A stretch of DNA of 64,000 nt from Erinaceus europaeus (Eukaryota > Chordata > Mammalia > Eulipotyphla > Erinaceidae), in NCBI RefSeq assembly GCF_950295315.1, contig NC_080181.1, forward strand, positions 1,740,526 through 1,804,525. The letters are read 5' to 3'. Below are positions 55,002 to 64,000 of this stretch, one piece after another. How positions within the stretch are numbered: the first letter of the stretch is position 1; the number at the start of each line of letters is the position of its first letter. Under the pieces are notes generated by a model that was not told where the DNA came from, did not search any database, and saw only the letters and a program-made list of their open reading frames with translations. The translations under genes and the position numbers were made by a program.

Positions 55002-55358
55002 TTTTTTTTTTTTTTTCCTCCAGGGTTATTGCTGGGCTCGGTGACTGCACCATGAATCCACTGCTCCTGGAGGCCATTTTTTCCCCCTTTTGTTGCCCTT
55101 GTTGTTGTAGCCTCGTGGTGGTTATTATTATTGCCATTGTTGATGTCGTTTGTTGTTGGATAGGACAGAGAGAAATGGAGAGAGGAGGGGAAGACAGAGG
55201 GGGAGAGAAAGGTAGACACACCTGCAGACCTGCTTCACCACCTGTGAAGCGACTCCCCTGCAGGTGGGGAGCCGGAGGCTCGAACCGGGATCTTTACGTT
55301 AGTCCCTGCGCTTTGCGCCACATGTGCTTAACCCACTGCGCCACCGCCCGACCCCCAG
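55002..55358 (-). repeat. SINE family A with 3' module, antisense, 14-bp target duplication
   Basis: caggttcaatttct at 54988-55001 and 55359-55372. Full-length and close to consensus. Confidence 0.95.
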
Positions 55359-55576
55359 CAGGTTCAATTTCTAAAAGATGTCAGTGAGGTGTGAGGGAGC
55401 CGGGAACAGCTGGGGAAGCAGCAAGTATTTCCTTATCATTAAGTGCTTGGATCAGGAGGGAGGTCGAGCATGGGCCACAGCATGCTGGGGCCCTGGGCTG
55501 GAGCCTGGTCATGTGGGGCTTCCATGGACAGGGCTCTATAGACAGTGGGCTCTGGCTGCCAGGACCTAGCTCTCTT

Positions 55577-55908
55577 TTTGCCTCCAGGGTTATTGCTGGG
55601 ACTTGGTGCCGGCACTATGAATCCACTGTTCCTGGAGGCTATTTTTTTCCCCTTTTGTTGCTCTTGTTGTTTATCGTTGTTGTTGTTGTTATTGCTGTCG
55701 TTATTGTTGGATAGTACAGAGAGAAATGGAGAAAGGAGGGGAAGACAGAGAGAGGGGAGAGAAAGACAGACACTGGCAGACCTGCTTCACCGCCAGTGAA
55801 GCCACTCCCCTGCAGGTGGGGAGCCGGGGGCTCAAACAGGGATCCTTACGCGGGTCCTTGTGCGTCATACCACATGCGCTTAACCCGCTGCGCTACCGCC
55901 TGACTCCT
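55577..55908 (-). repeat. SINE family A with 3' module, antisense
   Basis: cctccagggttattgctggg, ttcctggaggctattttttt, gggctcaaacagggatcc, end cgctaccgcctgactcc. Confidence 0.93.
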
Positions 55909-55919
55909 GAAGCTCTTCC

Positions 55920-55962
55920 TTGAGAGGTCTGTGCCTTACCCACTGCACCACCTCCTGGGCCC
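55920..55962 (-). repeat. SINE family B head fragment, antisense
   Basis: gtgccttacccactgcacca followed by cctcctgggccc. Confidence 0.6.
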
Positions 55963-57552
55963 AGCATGCCCTTGTTTAGGTAAGAGAGAGTTCTGTCCTT
56001 CTGGTTTTTATCAAGGGTGACAGTGTCTCCCCTTTAATAGGAATGCCTGGTCGTTTAAGGTGATCGCTGGTGCAGACTGATGTCTAGCCTCTGCTTTGCC
56101 TACGGCTCCATCCTCAGTCTCCTTTTGGGTTATTGTTATAATTCCGTTTGTACCTCACTGTAAGTAGCTGCGACTATGTGTCTCTCTTTGGTGTGCTGGT
56201 CAAGCTTAACCTGTCACGTTGGGCTGCAGAGCCACACTGCTCTGCTGCCTGCAGTTTCACAGGGACTGTGGCGATGCTTAGAGCTGCCCTGCCCTCCTGT
56301 GGGCCTCCAGGGCTGGACCCCTTCTGACCCCACACACCTCACACGGTCTTTGTTTTGCCGTCACTGGAGTTCCTGTGCCTGTCTCCTGACCACAGAGGGT
56401 TGTGTCTCGAAAGATCATCCCCAGGCAGGGCCGCTGCCTGGCTCATCCCTGCACCCCACCTGGCCCAGCTCCAGCCTGCCGGCCTGCCTGCCTCTCACAG
56501 GGACACCCGCACACTGGCTTTTCCTGACCAGCTCTCAGAAGCCCTGTCTCTCCCGTTCAGTCACGCTCTGTGGCTCTGGGACTGAGGACACCCTCCCTTG
56601 CCTGGGCTCCCTAGGGTGGGGCAGGGGCCCATCATGTCGCCTCTGGCATCCTCAGGGACAGAGCTCTGGGGCCCCTTGGCCCACTGTGCCCCTCTTGTTT
56701 CTCAGCGGCTTGTGCAGCCTTCTTGTCCCCACAGCTCTCTGTGGAGGCACAAGGACCGGCCCACCAGCCCTTCTTCCTGGATCCCATCTTCGGATGGAAG
56801 CATCCAGAGCTTTCTGCTGCCACGGAGGCTTCCGGCTTCCCACTGGCTCCTGTCTGTCAGCAGATGCAGAGCTCAGGAAAGCCTGACATGAATTTAAATC
56901 TCTGACTTCTTATTGCTGGTGTCGGCCCTTAGACTCACAAAACAGCCTGACCCTGAGCAGAATCCTGCCTCCACATTTGGAAAAGGGCCCTGGGGTGGAT
57001 TTTGATCCCCTGGAAGGTCTGTGCCACCATCTGGCTCAGAGTGGGCAGACTGGCAGGCCATGGTGGGAGGAGCTTGTGTGTGGAGCACACGGGTCCCAGT
57101 GCTCCCCCGAGCCCAGCCGATGGTGCTCCCATGCCCCCGCAGATGGCACAGCCTGCTGTGAGTGGAGCCAGAAGCTGCTGTCCAGGTGGTCGGATTCTCA
57201 CATCCAGTCTTCTCTTTTCTCCTTTCCTCTCAAGCAGAAGGCTATGCCAGCGTCACCTCTGTCAACACCACAAGGCCACCCTCCCCTCGCTCTTAAGGCC
57301 TAACTCCTCCTCCACATTGGACGTCCCTTGACCCGGCAGCCCTGCCCGCAGCCCTCCCACTCCCTCCCCCCCCCAGCTGCTCCTGCGGTGTGGCAGCTGC
57401 CTCCCCCCACTCGCCTCCCAGCCTGAGCCTGTCACCCTCCCTCCCACTTCTTTGGTCTTTCCACGTTCAGTGTCTGCTCACAGGTTCAGCCCTGTCCTGT
57501 AGACACCCCCTGAGGATGGCGCCCGCTCTCGGTATGATCTCCAGAAATGAAG
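55963..57552. other. Intergenic, unique sequence downstream of both convergent genes
   Basis: A 236-codon frame at 56176-56886 (+) is rich in Leu, Ser, Pro and Cys with no family motif; it overlaps open frames on the other strand. Confidence 0.5.
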
Positions 57553-57690
57553 AACACCCCAGGGCCAGGAGACAGGGCACTCCCGTGTGTGGGGCCCTGG
57601 GTTTGATCCCACACTGGAGCCCTGTGCATGGTGAAGTGGTGCTGTGGTTTCTCCCTCTCTCCCCATCTTTACAACAAATGAGAACTGATT
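57553..57690 (+). repeat. Possible old tRNA-type SINE
   Basis: caggagacagggcactcccg and cctgggtttgatcccacac look like an eroded head and B box. Confidence 0.45.
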
Positions 57691-57769
57691 CACACAAGGA
57701 TTCTTCTGAGCCTGTGCTGTGCTGAAGTAAAGAAACCAGATAAAATTGCAAACGCAGACAGGAGTCATG

Positions 57770-58896
57770 CATGTGAGCTAGCCGGGCTTGTTTATTACGG
57801 GGGCTGCACACAACAGCCGCCCCGAGCCGAGTGGGGAGCAGGGCAGGCTGCTAGCAGGAGCTGGAGCTGGGCCCCTGGAGGAGGCTGCGTGTGACTGCCT
57901 GGGGGCACGCCTGGCCCGCTCTGGGACTTCTGGCCTTTGGTGCCTGAGTGGGAAGAGCTGTTGCTTGGCCGGTACGGCAGAGTAGGCGGTCACGGTGAGG
58001 GAGGGCAGAACCCTCCTGTCCTGTGTGTGCATGCAGGCCTTCATCCCAGAGCCAGTGTGTCCAGCAGGGAGACAGGAAGGAGACAGTGGACAGTGGTGGT
58101 CGGGCAGCGGGGCTCCCCGGCCCTGTCCTGCATCTCATCTCTGCCAGCGGCTTCTCAACGCGCCTCTCTGCAGCCGCCTTAGAAAGCTCACCCCTTCCCA
58201 GGTCAGCCGTCCCACAGCCTGTGTGAAGCCCAGTTCTCTCTGCCCCGCCAGGCTGAGGACAGCTCTGTGCCTTTCCCTCTGCTTCAGAGCTGGTGGGGGT
58301 GGGGGGGTGGGCTCTGGAGTCAGCCAGGCTGGGGCACAGAGCAGGAAGGGGTATCTGGGGCAGGGGCAGTGTGGATGGAGCCAGGCTGTGGGAGACCCGC
58401 CTGGGTTTTGGCCTGCTAATGTGCATCTGTGAAAACTGGTGAGCAGAGTCCCCCAGGCTGAGTGGGTGTCCTGGGGGGTCCCCACTGTCCGCCCCAGAGG
58501 CCCTGTCCGGCCTTGCTGTGCTCACCTGAGGAGCTGCCCCTTCTTGCAGCCCTGGCCGGCCAGTCGGGATGTGTCCAGGAGCTGGGCTGGAGGCCGGGCG
58601 CAGACAGCGCTGCACAGGCAATGAAGGGAGGCGGCCTGCAGGAGGTGTCCCCCCATGCCTTCCTGCCCCATCTGGCGGGGCGGCCCCCACCTCGGCTGCA
58701 CTGCCGGTCCCGGGCTCGGGGCCTGGGTTGGGGGGCAGAGCCGCCAAGGCGCCCCGCTCCGGTGCAGCCTGACCCTCGGTCTCCTTCTCCAGGCCCATGT
58801 GGGCAGCTCCTCTGCAGGCTGTCTCCGCCCGGCTGGGCTGGGGCTCCGGCGGCTGCTGGGAGCCGGGCTCGGGGCTGCGGGCACAGTGCGGGGCGC
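57770..58896 (-). other. IZUMO1R: JUNO 3' UTR (probable)
   Basis: About 1.1 kb of GC-rich, SINE-free sequence from the stop to an AATAAA on the minus strand. A 425-codon frame crosses it and exon 4 in another register, but has no known homology and looks like stop-poor GC-rich DNA. Confidence 0.45.
57791..57796 (-). promoter_or_regulatory. Candidate JUNO polyadenylation signal
   Basis: The plus strand reads tttatt in gcttgtttattacggg, i.e. AATAAA on the minus strand. It is the nearest one I noticed downstream of the JUNO stop. Confidence 0.5.
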
Positions 58897-59156
58897 TCAG
58901 GAGAGCCAGGGCAGCAGCAGGGGCAGGGGCAGGGCCAGCAGCGGGGCGGCGGGGCTGGGGCAGGGGCAGCCCCGGGCCACCGCCGAGTTGGGGTCCGTGC
59001 CCGGCGGGAACCACGTCTGCAGGCAGCGCCCGCTGCCCCGGGGCTCGCCGCTGGCCCGGAAGGTGCCGCCCCACAGCCGCCCGCACAGCGCAGCCGGGCC
59101 CGGGAACACTCGCGGGAAGGGCCGGCACGAGGCGCCCGGTGGGCAGCGGGTCCTCC
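58897..59156 (-). CDS. IZUMO1R: JUNO coding exon 4 (C-terminus, GPI signal)
   Basis: Acceptor (sense) ctgtctgtccgcag. 260 nt to TGA at 58899-58897. Encodes [53 protein letters not shown] and AVARG, then the hydrophobic tail. Two extra cysteines (GCPCPS) lie in the predicted GPI propeptide region. Confidence 0.92.
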
Positions 59157-61307
59157 CTGCGGACAGACAGACGGACAGACAGGTGGGCGGATGCTGAGCA
59201 GAGGGCGCCGGGCAGGGTGCGGGCGAGGGGAGGCCGAGCTCGACCCTCACCCCCGCTCCGGTGCCAACCGTGCAGCCAGTCGTCCTTGCAGGTGGAAGCG
59301 GAGCGGCAGTCCTCCCACCACTGCTCGCAGTCCTCCTTGCAGAGCGGGACGCCTGCCGCCCGCCGCGCCTGCAGAGCACCGGGCTCAGGTCTGGGGGGCG
59401 GAGGGGGGGGGCTGCCGGGGCTGCGGGGGGGCGGGGTCAGGGATTGTGGGCGGGGTCCGGGCGCTCCTGGGGCGGGCCCAGGAGAGATGTGGGCGGGGTG
59501 CTCGTGGGGCGGGGTCAGGGATTGTGGGCGGGATCAGGGCGCTCCTGGGGCGGGGCCAGGAGAGATGTGGGGCGGGGACAGGGGTGTGGGCGTGGTGCTC
59601 GTGGGGCGGGGTCAGGGATTGCGGGCGGGGTCCGGGCGCTCCTGGGGGGCCAGGAGAGATGTGGGGCGGGGACAGGGGTGTGGGCGGGGTGCTCCTGGGG
59701 CGGGGTCAGGGGAGATGTGGGGCGGAGTCAGGGGATGGGGTGGGGTCAGGGGGTTGTGGGGCGGGGTCAGGGCGCTACTGGGGAAGGGGCAAGGGGATGT
59801 GGGGCGGGGTCAGGGGGTGGGGGGACTAGGGGCGGGGAGATGGGGCAGGGTCGGGGGCTGCTGGGGTGACGTTGGGTGGGGTCAGCGGTTGCTCAGGAGA
59901 GGTCTGGGGGGACCTGGGGCAGGGGCTGCTGCGGCCACCTTACAGGAGGGCTGTCCCTGCCCCGAGCTGCCCCTGCCCCGAGCTGTCCCCTGCCCCGAGC
60001 TGCCCCTAACCCCGAGCTGCCCCTGCCCCCGAGCTGCCCCTGCCCCCGAGCTGTCCCCTGCCCCGGAGCTGTCCCCTGCCCCGAGCTGTCCCCTGCCCCG
60101 AGCTGCCCCCTGCCCCGAGCTGTCCCCTGCCCCGAGCTGCCCCTGCCCCGAGCTGCCCCTGCCCCCTGCCCCGAGCTGCCCCTGCCCCCTGCCCCGAGCT
60201 GCCCCTGCCCCGAGCTGCCCCCGGCCCCGAGCTGCCCCCGGCCCGAGCTGCCCCCGGCCCGAGCTGCCCCCGGCCCCGAGCTGTCCCCGGCCCCGAGCTG
60301 TCCCCGGCCCCGAGCTGCCCCTGCCCCGAGCTGCCCCCGGCCCCGAGCTGCCCCCGGCCCCGAGCTGCCCCCGGCCCCGAGCTGCCCCTGCCCCGAGCTG
60401 TCCCCGGCCCCGAGCTGTCCCCTGCCCCGAGCTGCCCCCAGCCCCGAGCTGCCCCGGCCCCGAGCTGCCCCGGCCCCGAGCTGCCCCTGCGCCGAGCTGT
60501 CCCCTGCGCCGAGCTGTCCCCTGCGTTGAGCTGTCCCTGCCCTGAGCTGCCTCTGCCCCCTGCGCTGAGCTGCCCCTGCGCTGAGCTGAGCTGTCCCCTG
60601 CTAGGCTTCTGGCAGGTCCTCCCGCCTCCTGCTCCTTGCCAGCACCTGGCCGATCCAGGGCCCCAGGTTGGGGGAGCAGTGCAGGAAGCACAGGGCCCGT
60701 GTGAAGTGGCGCCGGCAGTCAGGGGCCAGCAGCCCGCAGTGGGACAGGCTGGCGCCCAGCAGCGGGGACACGTCCAGATGTGCCAGCCAGCTGGTGTTGG
60801 CTGTGCAGCAGGCGTTGGCTTTCCAGGGGGCACACTGGGGGGACAGACGGGGATGGGGGGCCAGGAGGGGAGTCAGAGCCACCCACCCCACCCACAGGCA
60901 CCTGTCCTCTAGCACTCTCAGCTCCAGGGACGCAGCGGCTGGTCCCTGGGGTGCTGGACGGGCCAGCCAGCCTCTCTGGGGGGATGTTCTGGGCCCAGCC
61001 ATGCTGCCCTCCCCCCAACCCCCGCCACCCTGCAGATAGCGATTTCCAGCAGGGCCCAGCTGTCCTATCCTCTCCCTGTCCCTACTTCCTCTACCAGCTG
61101 GTCCTGGGGCCCAGCCAACCTGTCTCCTCCCCTCCCCACCCTACCCCACCTGTCTCCTCCCCTCCCCACCCTACCCCACCCCACCTCCTCGTAGAGCTGG
61201 TCCTCAGGGCTCGGCTTTGGCTTGTGGTGTGCAGACCTCATGCAGACGCCCAGCGGCTCGGCCCCCACCGGCATCACCAGCAGCAGCCACCAGGCAATGG
61301 CCGCCAT
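58897..61307 (-). CDS. IZUMO1R: IZUMO1R / JUNO, egg receptor for sperm IZUMO1 (4 spliced exons)
   Basis: Spliced CDS on the minus strand: 61307-61185, 60834-60646, 59368-59251, 59156-58897 (690 nt, 229 aa plus TGA; human 250). Folate-receptor-family protein on the oocyte surface that binds sperm IZUMO1 and no longer binds folate. Signal peptide about 1-17 ([16 protein letters not shown]). All 16 family cysteines are present: one in exon 1, seven in exon 2, four in exon 3, four in exon 4. Family landmarks: [65 protein letters not shown] hydrophobic C-terminus ([14 protein letters not shown]) fits a GPI signal. I call JUNO rather than FOLR1/2 because it lies next to GPR83 and HLDVSPL and the [10 protein letters not shown] junction fit human JUNO. 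It is convergent with GPR83. Confidence 0.93.
59251..59368 (-). CDS. IZUMO1R: JUNO coding exon 3 ([15 protein letters not shown])
   Basis: Acceptor (sense) ggtgctctgcag, donor gtgagg. 118 nt, 39 codons plus one base. Encodes [20 protein letters not shown], then [19 protein letters not shown]. The six residues before VPLC replace about 19 in human JUNO and 12 in FOLR1, so this loop is short or the acceptor is misplaced. Confidence 0.86.
59430..59862 (+). repeat. GC-rich minisatellite in JUNO intron 2 (78-97 bp units, G-rich on + strand)
   Basis: gcggggtcag restarts at 59431, 59509, 59606 and 59700, giving units of 78, 97 and 94 bp. Each unit holds smaller gtggggcgggg blocks. The last part is degenerate. 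Confidence 0.9.
59945..60600 (+). repeat. GC-rich minisatellite in JUNO intron 2 (about 37 copies, G-rich on - strand)
   Basis: gagctg recurs about every 15-24 bases within ccccgagctgcccctg / ccccgagctgcccccgg units, roughly 37 times. Ends about 45 bases from the exon 2 donor. No full unit extends into an exon. Confidence 0.96.
60646..60834 (-). CDS. IZUMO1R: JUNO coding exon 2 (cysteine-rich core)
   Basis: Acceptor (sense) tctgtccccccag|TGTGCC. 63 codons: [34 protein letters not shown], then [15 protein letters not shown] and [11 protein letters not shown]. The donor assigned is CAG|gtgctg. The only other candidate seen is a GC donor six bases later, which would add VL and keep frame. Confidence 0.88.
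61086..61184 (-). repeat. Intron 1 tandem repeat and copy of the JUNO exon 1 end
   Basis: An exact 30-bp unit (tgtctcctcc cctccccacc, then ctaccccacc) at 61121-61150 and 61151-61180, and at 61086-61117 a copy of the end of exon 1 (sense CCCAGGACCAGCTGGTAGAG). Confidence 0.88.
61185..61307 (-). CDS. IZUMO1R: JUNO coding exon 1 (signal peptide to LYEE)
   Basis: 41 codons, phase 0 end, donor GAG|gtgggg. The ATG at 61307 was chosen because a hydrophobic signal peptide follows at once; the frame is open to an ATG at 61358, but that would put hydrophilic residues first. Encodes [21 protein letters not shown] second in-frame donor lies 99 bases further on. Confidence 0.92.
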
Positions 61308-63149
61308 GCCACTCTCCACTGAGCTGTGCCCTGCACTCAGGTCAGCCAGGGACCCCACCCCCAGCCCCAGAGCCAGAGCCCAGCCCTGCTCCCTGGCAGA
61401 CCCAGAGCACTGCCGGCCTCCTCATGCCCACAGGGCCAGGCAGCCGCCCCAGCCCCCAGCACTGACTGGGGGTGCCGGCAGGGGAGCCCCCATGCTACAT
61501 GTCCTACCGGTCAGGACAGACCTCTTCCACCCAAGCCTCAGCACGGCCCCCACCTCCCAGACTCACCCCAGCCCCACCTGGGGGACAGAGCCTGTGCGTC
61601 CATCAGAGGGAACCCTAACCCAGCTCCCCCCAGCCAGAGGGAACCCCCTGGCCTCCACCTGCTGCTGGGGCCCTTGGCGGCCCTGCCTCCCCACTCACCG
61701 GGCTGCCCAGGCTCCACCCGGTTGTGGGCGTGGCTCTTTATCCCCACCAGGTGCTCCAGGTGCACATGCACAGGTGGCTCCACTCAAGAGGCCCATGCGC
61801 CAGGTACTCCCTCTGAAAAGCGAGTACACAGGCCTGCGTGCGTCTTCAAGTGCTGCTCTGGAGAGGACTGCCTGTCTTTGTCTCTCTGCGGAACAACTGT
61901 GGCTGCAGCAGTAACGTCGCGCTCTCTCAGAGATGCAGGCAGGCACAGCCACGAGGCCATGGACAGCCTGGGCCCGGACAGCAGGTTTGGCGGGCTGAGG
62001 GGCCTCTGGGTAGAGGGGACGGGCTGGCCAGGGAGCAGCTCCTGAGCCGGGTCCTGTGGCCTGGACAGAGAGGAGCCTTGTGTGGGAAAATGGGCCGGCA
62101 TGTGACCCCCTTGTCCCTGTTCCTTGGGCTGCCCCCTGGCCACAGCTCCCGACAACTGTGGCCTGCACTCGCCTGGGTGCGGTCCTCCCCCACGTGTCTG
62201 GGGAAACTGAGGCTGGAGAGCCGGAGGGGCTCTCTCCAGTGATGTGGGGGCTTGGGGGGAGGGAGCTGAGGGGGACCAAGTGATGGGCCACAGTCCACCT
62301 TGTCTGGGAAGCAGCCCAGCTCCCTGCAGGGGAGTGTGGGGAGCCCAGGCCTCGGGGCGCACCCTAGGCTTGGGGGCAGAGCGGGTGTAAGTTGGTGGCC
62401 CTGGAGGGACTAGCCTCCTGAGCAGCTAGGGAGAGGGGCTTCGGGTGTTTGGGGAGGGGCTGTGAGCAGCAGGCTGTAGAAACTGCTGCCACTGCCTCTC
62501 TGGGAACCCCACTTCCCTGTGTAGGAGCCCCTTGTTCCCTGCTCCCGAGCGACCATGTCCTGAGGAAGCACAAGCAGGGGCAGTGGGTGGCGTAGGGAGC
62601 CCCCTCGGTCAGGCCCCAGGGGCTCGCCCTGCACCTGGGGAGCTGGTGCCAAGACCTCCTGGTCAGGAGTGTGTGTGCCAGCCTGGTTCCCCGCCTCCAT
62701 TCCTCTGGATACCCGCCCTTTCATGCCAGCATTGGGGGCCCGGCCCTGGCCTCCCTGGACCTGCACTCAGCCTTCCCCAGAGGACTGCTGGCCTCTCAGG
62801 GCTCAGTGCAGCGTCTGCTTTCAGGAAGACCCCAGTCCACGTTAGATGCCCCGGTGCTCTGCTGGCTGGGAACACTACGGGGGACATTGACCACCTTGTC
62901 CTGGCATTGCTCTCTGCCCGTTCTCCGGGACAGAAATCCTAGCAGGATGAGACTGTCAGGTGCCACTGCAGTGACTGGCACACAGTGGATTCTCAGTCTG
63001 TCAAGTGAGAAGTGATGCTTTTTGGTGAGAAAGGTTCTCCTGTGAGTCACTTCTCTAAGCACATGCCAGGACGCTTCCAGGAAGCCCAGGGCCTTTGTGT
63101 GGCCACACAGGGCTGCTCTGAGTTTGTGTGCCGGATCATGGCTGTCCAA
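61308..63149 (-). other. Upstream region of JUNO
   Basis: SINE-free. On the minus strand ggataaagagccacgccc near 61,745 could be a weak TATA-like element with a GC/CACCC box, but the transcription start is unknown. No upstream exon could be supported. Confidence 0.4.
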
Positions 63150-63398
63150 CTTCTTTTTTTAAGTATATATTTATCTGTTTTCCCTTTTGTTGCCCTTTAT
63201 TGTTGTTGTAGTTGTTATTGATGTTGTTAGATAGGTCAGAGAAATAGAGGGGGAGAGAAAGACACCTGCAGACCTGCTTCACCGCCTGAGAAGTGATTCC
63301 CCTGCAGGTGGAGGGACTCAAACCGGGATCCTTACGCCGGTCCTTTCCCTTCGTGCCACCTGTGCTTAACCCCAGGCTGCGTTACCGCCCGACTCCCA
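63150..63398 (-). repeat. SINE family A, antisense
   Basis: gttttcccttttgttgccct tail, gggactcaaaccgggatcc, end gttaccgcccgactccc. Confidence 0.92.
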
Positions 63399-63967
63399 GC
63401 TGTTCTATTGGTCACAGCCTGCCTCCTGCAGCCCGGAGCTGGCTCCCCGGGGGGAGGAGGCACACAGGTTTCGGCTTAAAGAAGGGGTTGTGACCCACTC
63501 TTGCACCAGGCACCAGGCATGTGTCTCATGCTGAAAATGTTGGGAAAGACAGAACGGAGGGCCGCTCTCTGCTCTGTGCAGTGGCTGGCAGAGGCCGTGG
63601 AGGGTCCTGTGTGTGTGTGGGTATATGAGGGGAGGCCTATGGTGGGGTGCTGGGTGGGCCTCTTTGTTGCTGTGTTTATGGTGGTTCTCAGGGACCCCGA
63701 GGGCGTGGGCTCACAACACCTCCAGTTTATACTGGATGCTCCCTTCTGAGGGGCTGCTGCTGGATTCTCCTCCCTGAGTTGAGGATCCTGGGGCTCTGCA
63801 GCCCCTACTGTGTCCCAGTCTGGTCACCATGGACACAGGCTGTGGAGGCACCATAAGTCATCTTGCCGCAGTGTCTATAGGGACAGGGGCCCCTGCAGAC
63901 ACCCAGACCATCCTCCTCACCCCCGACAGAGGCCCTGCAGACCTCTACCTCAAGACAAAAGCCCCAT
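63399..63967. other. Intergenic, unique sequence
   Basis: gtgtgtgtgtgggtatatg at about 63610; nothing else recognised. Confidence 0.5.
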
Positions 63968-64000
63968 GGGAGTCAGGTGGTAGCACAACGGGTTAAGCAT
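63968..64000 (+). repeat. SINE family A, cut by the window edge
   Basis: gggagtcaggtggtagcaca and acgggttaagcat; only the first 33 bases are present. Confidence 0.85.

Noticed and set aside
56176..56886. 236-codon frame downstream of the convergent genes
   Set aside because: Composition (Leu, Ser, Pro, Cys) is typical of chance frames; no recognisable family, no splice-compatible neighbours.
57851..59128. 425-codon minus-strand open frame overlapping JUNO exon 4
   Set aside because: It is in a different register from the well-matched JUNO exon, has spurious Pro/Ala/Gly composition and runs into the 3' UTR; GC-rich DNA is poor in stops.
58797..60545. 582-codon open frame on the plus strand, with shorter frames alongside on both strands, through the minisatellites
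   Set aside because: The translation is a periodic Pro/Ala/Cys/Glu or Gly/Arg repeat produced by the tandem arrays; it is antisense to JUNO exons and has no start context or homology.

Overview
This is nuclear DNA from a placental mammal, most likely a hedgehog (Erinaceidae). Two things point there. Split, intron-containing genes are readable by eye: MRE11, GPR83 and IZUMO1R/JUNO, in the order and relative orientation I recall from human 11q21. The window is also packed with tRNA-derived SINEs of types I associate with Erinaceus. The species call is an inference from repeat type.

Layout. Positions 1-26,260 hold the last ten coding exons of MRE11 (+ strand, 342 C-terminal residues) and a long 3' UTR. 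Positions 26,260-40,200 are intergenic: SINEs, fragments of a LINE-1 and GC-rich unique sequence. Positions 40,200-48,800 hold the complete GPR83 gene (+, four coding exons, 415 aa) with a GC-rich CpG-island promoter and a 3' UTR ending at an AATAAA. Positions 48,800-57,780 are intergenic. Positions 57,780-61,310 hold a complete IZUMO1R/JUNO gene (- strand, four coding exons, 229 aa as modelled), convergent with GPR83. The rest is intergenic upstream of JUNO. Every exon was placed by matching the remembered human protein and checking GT/AG sites and codon phase; all junctions keep frame.

SINE families used in the entries (labels are mine). Family A: head with gcggtagcgcagcgggttaag, B box ggttcgagcccc, a T/C-rich body, then caa/taa-rich sequence ending caagggcaacaaaa; full copies add a 3' module (ccaggagcagtggattc ... 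ccccagcgataaccctgg). Family B: head ggaggtggcgcagtggataa, body containing gtaccagagtgatgtctgg, tail ctcattaataaataaa. Family C: head gtggcgcacctggttaag, body gggggaaagcttcatgagtg, tail ctatccaataataaataaa. Family D: head agcataatggttatgcaaag, ending ccagagctgagcagtgctct. Several insertions are nested and keep readable target-site duplications, so their order can be read.

The three genes are not a pathway. MRE11 is the nuclease of the MRE11-RAD50-NBS1 DNA-break repair complex, GPR83 is a neuropeptide-type GPCR, and JUNO is the GPI-anchored egg receptor for sperm IZUMO1. I found no undescribed system. The most unusual DNA is in and around JUNO: two adjacent GC-rich minisatellites with opposite G-strands in intron 2, and a copy of the end of exon 1, with a second in-frame splice donor, in intron 1.
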